Source: AWTP1-13 sp035550075 (GTDB taxonomy: Bacteria > Pseudomonadota > Alphaproteobacteria > Rhizobiales > Hyphomicrobiaceae). From it: a stretch of 10,902 nt of DNA. The stretch spans positions 1 through 10,902 of the forward strand of contig DASZQG010000220.1 in assembly GCA_035550075.1 (NCBI GenBank). The letters run 5' to 3'. Made by a program: the position numbers and the translations under genes. Under the pieces are notes generated by a model, which did no database searches, was not told the DNA's origin, and saw only the letters and a program-made list of their open reading frames with translations. Of the stretch, positions 4,524-10,902 are shown piece after piece (within the stretch, counting starts at the first letter, position 1; each line of letters begins with the position of its first letter).

Positions 4524-6848
4524 ATGGACGCCACTGCGGAAGCGCCGCGACGATCGTTTGCGTTCGGCCTGGAAAAGTTGGGCTTCACCGGCCTGCGGGC
4601 CCCGGCCCTGACGCTGCTGTTGGCCCTGGGCCTTTCCGGGCTGGCGCTGCTGGGTCTGTTCCGCCTCAAGGTGGACGATTCGCTCTCCGAGCTGTTCCGC
4701 ACCGACACCCCCGAATTCCATCGCTACGAGGAGATCGACCGGCGCTTTCCTTCCAGCGAGTACGACGTGCTGGTGGTGGTCGAAGGCAAGGATCTGCTGA
4801 AGAAGCCGCAGCTTGAGGCTTTCCGGCAGGCGATGATCGACCTGCAGCTCCTCGACGGCATCGACGGGCTGATCTCGATGCTCTCCGCGCGCGGCAAGCC
4901 GGACGCCACCGGCTATGCCGCGCCGATCGTGCCGGACGACCTGCCGGACGGCGCTGCCTACGATGCCATCATCCAGAGCCTGCGCACGAACGAGATCGTG
5001 GCCGGCAAGTTCCTCTCCGACGACGGCACCCTGGCGCTGGCGGTGGTCGCGCTTGACCGCCAGGCCGTGCAGAAGGAGGGAGCCAAGACCATCATCGGCG
5101 CCATCCGCGATACGGTGGCGAACGATGTCGGGCCGGCGGGGCTCAGGTCGCATCTGACGGGCGCGCCGGTGATGCAGCTCGAGATCCGCAACGCCGTCGA
5201 GCGCGACCAGATCGTCTACAACGGTCTGGGCCTGCTGTTCGGCGCGGCCATCGCCGTCATCTTTTTCAAGCGCCTCTCCCTGATGCTGCTGGCGGCCCTG
5301 CCGCCGGTGTTGGCGGTGATGTGGTCGCTCGGTCTGCTCGGCTGGATCGGGGTGAAGCTCAACCTGTTCCTCAACGTGATGACCCCGCTGGTGATGGTGA
5401 TGGGCTTCGCCGACAGCATGCAGATGGTGTCGGCCATCCGCATCCGCCTGCGCGAGGGCGACACCAAAGGGGAAGCCGTGCGCTTCGCCGTGCGCGTGGT
5501 GGGGCCAGCCTGCGTGCTGGCGCACGGTACCGCGCTCCTGTCGTTCTGCGCGCTGATGTTCTCGCCCTCCGGCCTGATCCGCACCTTCGGCATGGCGGGC
5601 GCACTGGCGGTATGCATCTCCTTCGTCGCCGTCATCCTCGTGCTGCCGATCCTCGGCCTGTTCCTGATCCGCAACGAGGCCAAGCTCGCCCGCGATCGCT
5701 CGCCGGCGGACCACCTGATGGACGGGCTGGGCGAACTGGTGGGCTGGATCGTGGACCGTGTCGTGCGCCGGCCCGTGCTGACCACGATGGTGGCGCTGAT
5801 ATCATTCGGCATTCTCGGCGCGGGCTATCTCCAGCTTCAGCCGCGCTATCGCCTCGCCGACCAGGTGCCCGACCGCGAGGAGGCGCTCGGAGCAACCGAC
5901 CGCATCGACGCCAAGCTGACCGGCGCCAACCCGGTGCACATCATGATCGAGTGGAACACCGGCGAGTCGCTCTATTCGCCGGGCCCGATGCAGGTGATTG
6001 CCGAGGCGCACGACATCCTGGAGAAGACCGCCGGCCTCGGCAACGTGTGGTCGCTGGAGAGCCTGCGGCGCTGGCTCAAGGCTGGCGGCTACGATGACAG
6101 CCCCGAAACCATCAAGCGCTACGTCGGCTACCTGCCCGAGCACCTGGTGCGGCGGTTCATCGCCAAGGAGGGCAACGCCGTGCTCGTGACGGGCCGGCTG
6201 CCGGACATCGATTCCAGCCGCATCCTGCCGGTGGTGGAGAAGATCGACAACGCGCTCAACGCGGTGCGCAAGCAGCACCCCGACTACCGCATCTCCGTCA
6301 CCGGCCTGCCGGCCATCGCCGCCCGCAACAGCGCGCGCATGATCTCCCAGCTCAACGAGAGCCTGCCGATCTGCGTGGCCTTCGCCGCCCTGCTGCTCGG
6401 CATCGCCTTCCGGTCGGTGTTCGTCGCGCTGGTGAGCCTGCTGCCTGGCCTCTATCCGGTGGTGACCTCGGGCGCGATCCTGTGGCTGCGCAGCGGCGGG
6501 CTCGAATTCGCCTCGGTGGTGGCGCTGCTCGTGATCTTCGGCCTGGCGATCGACTCCTTGATCCACTTCTTCAACCGCCTGAGCCTTGAGGAGCGGCACG
6601 ATCCGGTGCCCGAACATGCCATCCGCCGCGCGCGCGTGCTGGTGGGGCCGGCCATCATCCTCACCACGCTGGTGCTGACCTTCGGCCTCGGCGTCACCGT
6701 GTTCTCGGATCTGCCCTCGCTGCGCCTGTTCGGGTTCGTGTGCGGCACGACGCTGCTGGCCTCGCTGGTGGCGGACCTCGTGTTCCTGCCCGGCCTCATC
6801 ATGCTGGCGCGCAAGGTGTGGCCGCATTCGAAACGAGCGGGCGCCTAG
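4524..6848 (+). CDS. RND superfamily exporter (MMPL/COG1033-type), single-subunit
   Basis: This 774-residue inner-membrane transporter has the duplicated RND layout: helix 1 (about 27–46), a periplasmic domain (about 50–225), a helix group (229–385, resembling a sterol-sensing domain), helix 7 (415–434), a second periplasmic domain (437–608) and a final helix group (613–764). Each half has the membrane-embedded acidic motif of proton-driven RND pumps: MGFADSMQM (Asp297) and FGLAIDSLIHF (Asp677). The size and short periplasmic domains fit the MMPL/HpnN-like lipid or hydrophobic-compound exporters rather than the AcrB-type drug pumps of over 1,000 residues. The ATG has AGGGGA 7 nt upstream (4511–4516). 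No adaptor or outer-membrane channel gene is adjacent. It is divergent from tusA and convergent with the EamA gene. The substrate is unknown; hydrophobic lipids are an inference from family. Confidence 0.92.
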   Translation: MDATAEAPRRSFAFGLEKLGFTGLRAPALTLLLALGLSGLALLGLFRLKVDDSLSELFRTDTPEFHRYEEIDRRFPSSEYDVLVVVEGKDLLKKPQLEAFRQAMIDLQLLDGIDGLISMLSARGKPDATGYAAPIVPDDLPDGAAYDAIIQSLRTNEIVAGKFLSDDGTLALAVVALDRQAVQKEGAKTIIGAIRDTVANDVGPAGLRSHLTGAPVMQLEIRNAVERDQIVYNGLGLLFGAAIAVIFFKRLSLMLLAALPPVLAVMWSLGLLGWIGVKLNLFLNVMTPLVMVMGFADSMQMVSAIRIRLREGDTKGEAVRFAVRVVGPACVLAHGTALLSFCALMFSPSGLIRTFGMAGALAVCISFVAVILVLPILGLFLIRNEAKLARDRSPADHLMDGLGELVGWIVDRVVRRPVLTTMVALISFGILGAGYLQLQPRYRLADQVPDREEALGATDRIDAKLTGANPVHIMIEWNTGESLYSPGPMQVIAEAHDILEKTAGLGNVWSLESLRRWLKAGGYDDSPETIKRYVGYLPEHLVRRFIAKEGNAVLVTGRLPDIDSSRILPVVEKIDNALNAVRKQHPDYRISVTGLPAIAARNSARMISQLNESLPICVAFAALLLGIAFRSVFVALVSLLPGLYPVVTSGAILWLRSGGLEFASVVALLVIFGLAIDSLIHFFNRLSLEERHDPVPEHAIRRARVLVGPAIILTTLVLTFGLGVTVFSDLPSLRLFGFVCGTTLLASLVADLVFLPGLIMLARKVWPHSKRAGA

Positions 6849-6864
6849 CGGCCTCTTGATTTCA

Positions 6865-6960
6865 TCGAAGCTCTGCCAGGCCGGAATTTTGCGAAGCGAA
6901 ATATCCGGGGCCCAGGACTAGGTGGTGCGCGCACTCCCCGGGTCCCAGACAGGGCTTCGA
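6865..6960. repeat. structured palindromic element between convergent genes (possible interspersed repeat)
   Basis: The outer arms TCGAAGCTCTG (6865–6875) and CAGGGCTTCGA (6950–6960) pair along all 11 positions with one G·T. Inside is a hairpin at 6881–6908: CCGGA with TCCGG, then ATTTTGC-type pairing to GCGAAAT around a GAA loop. A second structured part carries the 10-base palindrome GTGCGCGCAC (6925–6934), flanked by GGGGCCC and GGGTCCC, which can also pair. The element fills almost the whole 128-nt gap between the RND and EamA stops. It may be a dispersed intergenic palindrome, a two-way terminator, or both. There is no clear T-run. Confidence 0.55.
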
Positions 6961-6976
6961 CCACAATGGAAATGCC

Positions 6977-7903
6977 CTAGACCCTCGCCGACGGCCGCCG
7001 CCACCACGCAAACACGCGCCCGTCGATGATGATCAGCGCCGTCGCGATCACCAGGGCGCCGAGGGCATCGGTGTGGCTCAGCCGGTCGCCCAGGAATACC
7101 CCGCCGAGTACGATCGGGGTCAGCGGCATGATCAGCGTGACGAGCGAGGCGTTGATGGCGCCGGCCCGGCGCAGCACCGTGAAGTGGCACAGTGCGGCGA
7201 GCGCAGACCCGAAAACTCCCATGGCGGCAATCGCGCCCAGCACCTTCCATGACGGCGCGGCCAGCGCCCAGGGCTGGTCGAACGCCAGCGCCAGGGCAAA
7301 GGCGATCGGAATCGAGCCGATCATCTGCATGGCCGCGATCACGAACGGGGGATATTCGCCGAGCTGGATGCGGGCGAACAGGTTGGCGCACACGTAGCAC
7401 AGCGGCGCCGCCAGCAGCGCGAGCCGCGCCAGCAGGTCCGAGCCGGAGCCGAACACCACGTCATAGCCGATCAGGATCGTGACCCCGGCAAGGCCGACCA
7501 CGATGCCGGCGAGCTTGTTCCACGACAGCTTCTCGTCGTGGGTGAGCATGTGCGCCAGGAACACGCCGAACAGCGGCGCTGTGGCATTGAGGATCGCCGC
7601 CATGCCGCCGGTGGCGCGGGCTTGCCCCCACACGATCAGGATGAACGGCAGCACCGTGTTGAAAGAGGCGAACAGGATGAACAGCCGCCATTCCGCGCGC
7701 GTTGCCGGCAAGCGGTAGCCGAGCGACAGCACGATCGCCAGCAGCGCGGCGGCCGCCGGCAGGGTTCTGAGCGCGGTGAGGGTGAACGGCGGCAACTCGG
7801 TGCGGGCGATGGCGACGAAGAAGTAGGAGCTGCCCCACAGCATCGACTGCAGGCCGATCAGGCCCCACTCGGTCGCCCCCAGTCTCAGCGGCGCATTGGC
7901 CAA
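6977..7903 (-). CDS. EamA/DMT-family transporter (RhaT/YdcZ-like exporter)
   Basis: This 308-residue inner-membrane protein has about ten helices and two EamA repeats (roughly 14–146 and 160–294), the standard drug/metabolite transporter size. Family features include MLWGSSYFFVAIA in helix 1, FNTVLPFILIVWGQARATGGMAAILNATAPLFGVFLAHML with the conserved proline-containing stretch of repeat 1, and NASLVTLIMPLTPIVLGGVFLGDRLSHTDALGALVIATALIII in repeat 2. The open frame extends upstream to 8137, but that stretch is non-hydrophobic, overlaps the divergent gene and lacks a ribosome binding site. TTG at 7901–7903, 6 nt after GGGAGG (7910–7915), gives the usual EamA N-terminus. Such proteins often export amino acids or other small metabolites; the substrate here is unknown. 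It is divergent from the threonine aldolase-type gene. Confidence 0.88.
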   Translation of the reverse strand: MANAPLRLGATEWGLIGLQSMLWGSSYFFVAIARTELPPFTLTALRTLPAAAALLAIVLSLGYRLPATRAEWRLFILFASFNTVLPFILIVWGQARATGGMAAILNATAPLFGVFLAHMLTHDEKLSWNKLAGIVVGLAGVTILIGYDVVFGSGSDLLARLALLAAPLCYVCANLFARIQLGEYPPFVIAAMQMIGSIPIAFALALAFDQPWALAAPSWKVLGAIAAMGVFGSALAALCHFTVLRRAGAINASLVTLIMPLTPIVLGGVFLGDRLSHTDALGALVIATALIIIDGRVFAWWRRPSARV

Positions 7904-7909
7904 CCCGTC

Positions 7910-7932
7910 CCTCCCGCCCGGTGAAGCGGGCG
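7910..7932 (-). promoter_or_regulatory. ribosome binding site and abutting hairpin fixing a TTG start for the EamA gene
   Basis: GGGAGG (7910–7915, minus strand) precedes TTG (7901–7903) by 6 nt. Directly upstream, CGCCCG (7927–7932) and CGGGCG (7915–7920) form a perfect 6-bp stem with a 6-nt loop, sharing one base with the Shine–Dalgarno sequence. The hairpin could tune translation. Confidence 0.5.
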
Positions 7933-7991
7933 CATGTAGGCGCAATCGCCGCTCCCCCGCAATGGAAATCCACGGCCTGCAAGCCTGCCCG

Positions 7992-8014
7992 GCGCGCGGT
8001 GGATGACCGCGCGC
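7992..8014. promoter_or_regulatory. perfect palindrome in the divergent EamA/aldolase promoter region (possible operator)
   Basis: GCGCGCGGT (7992–8000) and ACCGCGCGC (8006–8014) form a perfect 9-base inverted repeat around GGATG. The right arm overlaps the -35 box of the candidate aldolase promoter, as expected for a repressor site. A GC-rich chance palindrome is the alternative. Confidence 0.4.
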
Positions 8015-8031
8015 GGCCACACAACTATGCT
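8003..8031 (+). promoter_or_regulatory. candidate promoter of the threonine aldolase-type gene
   Basis: ATGACC (8003–8008; four of six -35 bases), a 17-nt spacer and TATGCT (8026–8031; four of six -10 bases) predict a transcript starting near 8038. This would exclude the ATG at 8034 and favour the start at 8064. Confidence 0.4.
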
Positions 8032-8063
8032 CGATGCGCATCGTCAGCGCAGGACCACCGGGC

Positions 8064-9101
8064 ATGGCTTCCCAGTTCGCCTCCGACAACAACGCCGGCA
8101 TGTGCCCGCAGGCGCTGGAAGCGCTGATTCGCGCCAACGGCGAAGGGCATGTTCCGGGCTACGGCGAAGACCGCTGGACGGCGGAGGCGCGGGAAAGGAT
8201 CTGCGCCCTGTTCGAAACCGATTGCGCGGTGTTCTTCGTCTTCAACGGCACCGCCGCCAATGCCCTCTCCCTGGCCCAGGTCTGCCGCCCTTATCACGCG
8301 GTGATCGCCCACAAGCTGAGCCACGTGGAAGAGGACGAGGCCAACGCGCCGGGCTTCTTCAGCGGCGGCGCCAGGACGCTCGCCGTCGATGCGCCGCTCG
8401 CCAAGCTTACGCCGGCCGCAATCGAGGAGTTCGCAGGCAAGGAGCTGTCAGTGCACCAGGCCAGGCCGCGGGCGGTGTCGCTGACGCAGGCGACCGAGCT
8501 CGGCACCGTCTACACGCGCGAGGAAACCGCCGCGATTGCGGGTGGCGCCCACCGGCACGGGCTGGTGGTGCACATGGACGGCGCGCGCTTTGCCAACGCG
8601 GTGGCGGCGCTCGGCGCCAGTCCCGCCGATCTCTCCTGGCGTGCCGGTGTCGACATCCTCTGCTTCGGCGGCGTCAAGAACGGCCTCGGCGCCGGCGAGG
8701 CGGTGCTGTTCTTCGACAAGGCGCGGGCGGAGGAGTTCCCCTGGCGCGTCAAGCAGGCCGGGCACCTCAATTCCAAGATGCGCCTCGTCACCGCGCCCTG
8801 GGTCGGCCTGCTTGGCGACGGCGTATGGCTTGCCAACGCACGCCACGCCAATGCCATGGCGCGGCGCCTTGAGCAGCGCATCGGCGAGGCGCCCGGCGCG
8901 CGCATCCTGTTCCCGGTCGAGGCCAACGCCGTGTTCGTGGATCTGGCGCCCGAGGTGCAGGAGCGGCTGCGAAGCAAGGGCTGGCGCTTCTATACGTTTC
9001 TGGGCGAGCGCACCTGCCGGCTGATGTGCGCGTGGGATACGGCGCCCGAAACGGTTGACCGCTTTGCAGCCGATCTCCTGGCGGCGCTGAGGGCAGGTTA
9101 G
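8064..9101 (+). CDS. ltaE: low-specificity L-threonine aldolase-type PLP enzyme
   Basis: This 345-residue cytosolic enzyme belongs to the fold-type I threonine aldolase family, which cleaves L-threonine, allo-threonine or related beta-hydroxy amino acids to glycine and an aldehyde. Residues are numbered from the chosen start. The N-terminus FASDNNAGMCPQALEAL and YGEDRWT match the family. FNGTAANALSLAQ (60–72) forms the cofactor phosphate site, HMDGARFANA carries the PLP-contacting Asp172 and Arg175, and FGGVKNG holds the Schiff-base lysine, Lys205. The ATG at 8064 is chosen because the conserved domain starts here and AGGA lies upstream. An in-frame ATG at 8034 would add ten residues but has no ribosome binding site and lies before the predicted transcript start. 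Length is normal. It is divergent from an EamA exporter. Substrate preference cannot be read from the sequence. Confidence 0.9.
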   Translation: MASQFASDNNAGMCPQALEALIRANGEGHVPGYGEDRWTAEARERICALFETDCAVFFVFNGTAANALSLAQVCRPYHAVIAHKLSHVEEDEANAPGFFSGGARTLAVDAPLAKLTPAAIEEFAGKELSVHQARPRAVSLTQATELGTVYTREETAAIAGGAHRHGLVVHMDGARFANAVAALGASPADLSWRAGVDILCFGGVKNGLGAGEAVLFFDKARAEEFPWRVKQAGHLNSKMRLVTAPWVGLLGDGVWLANARHANAMARRLEQRIGEAPGARILFPVEANAVFVDLAPEVQERLRSKGWRFYTFLGERTCRLMCAWDTAPETVDRFAADLLAALRAG

Positions 9102-9109
9102 GCGAACCT

Positions 9110-9168
9110 GGCGGCCGCTTCCATCGGCCCGCATCCGCGACACTTCATCCGCGCCGGCAGCGGCCGCC
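9110..9168. repeat. inverted repeat after the aldolase gene
   Basis: GGCGGCCGCT (9110–9119) and AGCGGCCGCC (9159–9168) are perfect 10-base complements separated by 39 nt. Each contains the self-complementary GCGGCCGC. The repeat begins 8 nt after the aldolase stop and could end its transcript, although no T-run follows. Confidence 0.35.
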
Positions 9169-9211
9169 TTGCCATGGCCGCGGCCCGGCCCTATGCAACC
9201 CGAAGGCCATC

Positions 9212-9242
9212 TTGCCTCGACCTTGCGGATTTGCCGTATCAT
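9212..9242 (+). promoter_or_regulatory. weak candidate promoter of the ccm operon
   Basis: TATCAT (9237–9242) is a good -10 (five of six), but the nearest -35, TTGCCT (9212–9217), is 19 nt away. This is a longer gap than usual. A start near 9249 would give a leader of about 34 nt before ccmI. Confidence 0.35.
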
Positions 9243-9282
9243 CGTGGGCATCCCGCGACCGTAGCGCCTGGCAGGCTTTGCT

Positions 9283-10437
9283 GTGCTTTTATGGGTCCTC
9301 TTTGCGCTGATGACGGCCGCGGTGCTGGCCGCCGTGCTGACGCCGCTTATGCGCGTGCCGGCCGGTGATGCGCGCGCAGACGAGAGTGCGCTCGCGGTCT
9401 ATCGCCACCAGCTCGCTGAGGTGCAGGCGGAGCGGGCGCGCGGCCTCATCGACGACCACGAGGCGGAGGGGGCGCGGCTCGAAATCTCCCGCCGGCTGCT
9501 GGCGAACGCGCCCGGCGCGCAGCCAGTCCAGGCTGCGACGACGGCGCCCGCTCCGGCGCGGCTGGCGCCGCTGGCCCTGGCAACGGCCGCCGTCGTTCCA
9601 CTGCTGACGATCGGCATCTATCTCGCGCACGGGTCTCCCGGCATGCGCGCCTTTCCCTTTACCGCGCACGCGCAGGTGCCGCTCGACCAGGCCTCGCTCG
9701 GCGATCTGGTGGCGCGCGTGGAGGCGCGCCTGCGCGCCCATCCCGAGGACGGCGGCGGCTGGGACGTCATCGCCCCGGTGTACCTCAAGATGCAGCGCTA
9801 CGCCGACGCCGCGACAGCCTTTGCCAACGCCTCCCGCATCCTCGGCGAGAGCGTGCCGCGGCTCGCAGGCTTCGCTGAGGCCACGGTGCTGGCCAATGAC
9901 GGCATCGTCACGGACGATGCGCGCAAGGCCTACGCCAAGATTGTCGAGCGGGCGCCCGACCGGCTCGAGCCGCGCTTCTGGCTGGCGCTGGCCAAGGAGC
10001 AGGATGGCGATCTCGCCGGCGCGCTTGCCGCCTACAAGGTGCTGCTGGCGGACATCAAGGCGGACGTGCCGTGGCGGCCGGCGCTCACCCAGCGCATGGG
10101 CGAGGTGGAAAAGCGGCTCGCGCGTGCCGGCGCCTCCGGTGCCTCCGCGGCACCGGGGCCGACGCCGTCCCAGGTGGCGGCAGCCGCCGCCCTGCCGCCG
10201 GAGCAGCGCGGGGCGATGATTGCGCAAATGGTCGATGGCTTGGCGCAGCGCCTGGAGCGCGACGGCAGCGACCTCGCCGGCTGGCAGCGGCTGGTGCATG
10301 CCTATGTGGTGCTCGACCGCAAGGATGATGCGCGCTCGGCCCTTGCCAAGGCACGCGCGCATTTCAGCGCCGACCCGGACGCCTTGTCCAAGCTGGCCGC
10401 ACTTGCGGGCACTCTGGGATTGGGGACGCAGCCATGA
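9283..10437 (+). CDS. ccmI: cytochrome c maturation protein CcmI (CycH)
   Basis: This 384-residue inner-membrane protein of system I cytochrome c biogenesis binds the C-terminus of apocytochromes and hands them to the CcmF/CcmH haem ligase. The N-terminal helix (residues 2–23) is followed by a cytosolic loop with YRHQLAEVQAERARGLID and EAEGARLEISRRLL, the CcmI signature. A second helix (95–116) leads to a periplasmic domain with TPR-like repeats (about 140–275), including WDVIAPVYLKMQRYADAATAFANASRI and PRFWLALAKEQDGDLAGALAAYKVLL. A further repeat-like segment (about 310–380) follows a proline/alanine-rich linker. The start is GTG at 9283–9285, 7 nt after GCAGG. Its end overlaps ccmE by the ATGA at 10434–10437, so the two are translationally coupled. 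Confidence 0.93.
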   Translation: MLLWVLFALMTAAVLAAVLTPLMRVPAGDARADESALAVYRHQLAEVQAERARGLIDDHEAEGARLEISRRLLANAPGAQPVQAATTAPAPARLAPLALATAAVVPLLTIGIYLAHGSPGMRAFPFTAHAQVPLDQASLGDLVARVEARLRAHPEDGGGWDVIAPVYLKMQRYADAATAFANASRILGESVPRLAGFAEATVLANDGIVTDDARKAYAKIVERAPDRLEPRFWLALAKEQDGDLAGALAAYKVLLADIKADVPWRPALTQRMGEVEKRLARAGASGASAAPGPTPSQVAAAAALPPEQRGAMIAQMVDGLAQRLERDGSDLAGWQRLVHAYVVLDRKDDARSALAKARAHFSADPDALSKLAALAGTLGLGTQP

Positions 10438-10898
10438 GCCGCAAGCAGCGTCGCGCGGCGCTGATCGTGGCCGGCGTCGGCATCCTGGCCGTGGCGGTGT
10501 TCCTCGTGCTGTTTGCGTTGCGCGACACCATCGTCTTCTTTCACACCCCTACCGAGGTCACCGAGAAGCACATCGCGCCCGGGCGCCGCATCCGGCTCGG
10601 CGGCCTGGTCGCCAAGGGCAGCGTGCAGCGCGGCGCCGGCACGTCCGTACAGTTTGCCATCACCGATCTCACCACGACCATTCCCGTCAGCTACACCGGC
10701 ATCCTGCCGGACCTCTTTCGCGAAGGGCAGGGTGTGGTGGCGGAAGGCACCCTCGATGCGAACCATCATTTCGTCGCCGACACCGTGCTCGCCAAGCACG
10801 ACGAGAACTATATGCCGCCCGAGGTTGCCAAGGCGCTGAAGGACAAGGGGCTGTGGCAGCACACCGGTGATGCCGCCAAGCGCCAGGTGCAGAAATGA
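10434..10898 (+). CDS. ccmE: cytochrome c maturation haem chaperone CcmE (CycJ)
   Basis: This 154-residue membrane-anchored periplasmic haem chaperone of system I accepts haem from CcmC/CcmD and gives it to CcmF for attachment to apocytochrome c. After a short basic N-terminus comes one membrane helix (about 8–28) and an OB-fold beta-barrel with IRLGGLVAKGSVQRG, VQFAITDLTTTIPVSYTGILPDLFREGQGVVAEG and HHFVADTVLAKHDENYMPPEV. The haem-binding motif is HDENY, with His122 forming the covalent bond to haem and Tyr126 as the likely axial ligand. Its ATG overlaps the ccmI stop. It ends 4 nt before the right edge, and in many proteobacteria ccmF would follow. Length and motifs are normal. Confidence 0.97.
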   Translation: MSRKQRRAALIVAGVGILAVAVFLVLFALRDTIVFFHTPTEVTEKHIAPGRRIRLGGLVAKGSVQRGAGTSVQFAITDLTTTIPVSYTGILPDLFREGQGVVAEGTLDANHHFVADTVLAKHDENYMPPEVAKALKDKGLWQHTGDAAKRQVQK

Positions 10899-10902
10899 CG
10901 GC

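Noticed and set aside
4461..6827. Long minus-strand open frames (417 and 341 codons) opposite the RND exporter
   Set aside because: Composition is dominated by His, Gln, Arg and Glu, typical of the reverse complement of hydrophobic codons. The plus-strand exporter has clear motifs.
8034..8063. Upstream ATG for the threonine aldolase-type gene
   Set aside because: No Shine–Dalgarno sequence, outside the conserved domain, and probably before the transcript start. It remains possible.
7904..8137. N-terminal extension of the EamA gene to an upstream start
   Set aside because: The added 78 residues are not hydrophobic, overlap the divergent aldolase gene and have no ribosome binding site, whereas the TTG at 7903 has one and gives the family length.
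9289..10362. A 357-codon minus-strand open frame opposite ccmI
   Set aside because: Antisense shadow; ccmI is supported by family motifs and by its ATGA overlap with ccmE.
1..10902. CRISPR array, insertion sequence or phage module
   Set aside because: No regularly spaced repeats, transposase, integrase or phage-type proteins are visible on either strand.

Overview
The window is about two-thirds G+C and densely packed with genes using strong AGGAGG-type ribosome binding sites. Gene content (a CcmI–CcmE cytochrome c maturation pair, a PQQ-type periplasmic dehydrogenase with its cytochrome c, DoxX, and an RND exporter) suggests a Gram-negative, respiring proteobacterium, most likely an alphaproteobacterium. 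That placement is inference from gene content and composition, not from a marker gene. I see no transposase, integrase, phage gene, CRISPR array or broken gene, so this looks like ordinary chromosome.

Layout. 1–490 (minus): N-terminal part of an MFS transporter that runs off the left edge. 571–645 (minus): tRNA-Val(CAC) with a good promoter just upstream. 768–4286 (minus): five co-directional genes, read in the order tusA, aldo/keto reductase, PQQ-dependent sugar dehydrogenase, small cytochrome c, DoxX membrane protein. 4287–4523: divergent intergenic region. 4524–6848 (plus): large RND/MMPL-type exporter. 6849–6976: convergent intergenic region filled by a roughly 96-base structured palindromic element. 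6977–7903 (minus): EamA/DMT-family exporter with a TTG start. 7904–8063: divergent intergenic region with a perfect 9-base-arm palindrome on the candidate promoter. 8064–9101 (plus): threonine-aldolase-type PLP enzyme. 9283–10898 (plus): ccmI and ccmE, overlapping by ATGA, the start of a cytochrome c maturation operon that probably continues past the right edge.

How the parts could work together. The dehydrogenase and cytochrome c are both exported and adjacent: the first would oxidise an aldose or aldehyde in the periplasm and the second would carry the electrons. DoxX is a four-helix membrane protein of a family linked to quinone-coupled oxidoreductases, so it could be the membrane partner. 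The aldo/keto reductase would act on related carbonyl compounds in the cytosol, and TusA is a sulfur-carrier protein that shares its transcript. This five-gene unit, with a strong hairpin between the dehydrogenase and cytochrome genes, is the most interesting part of the window. The ccm genes supply the machinery any c-type cytochrome needs, but nothing shows they are dedicated to this one.
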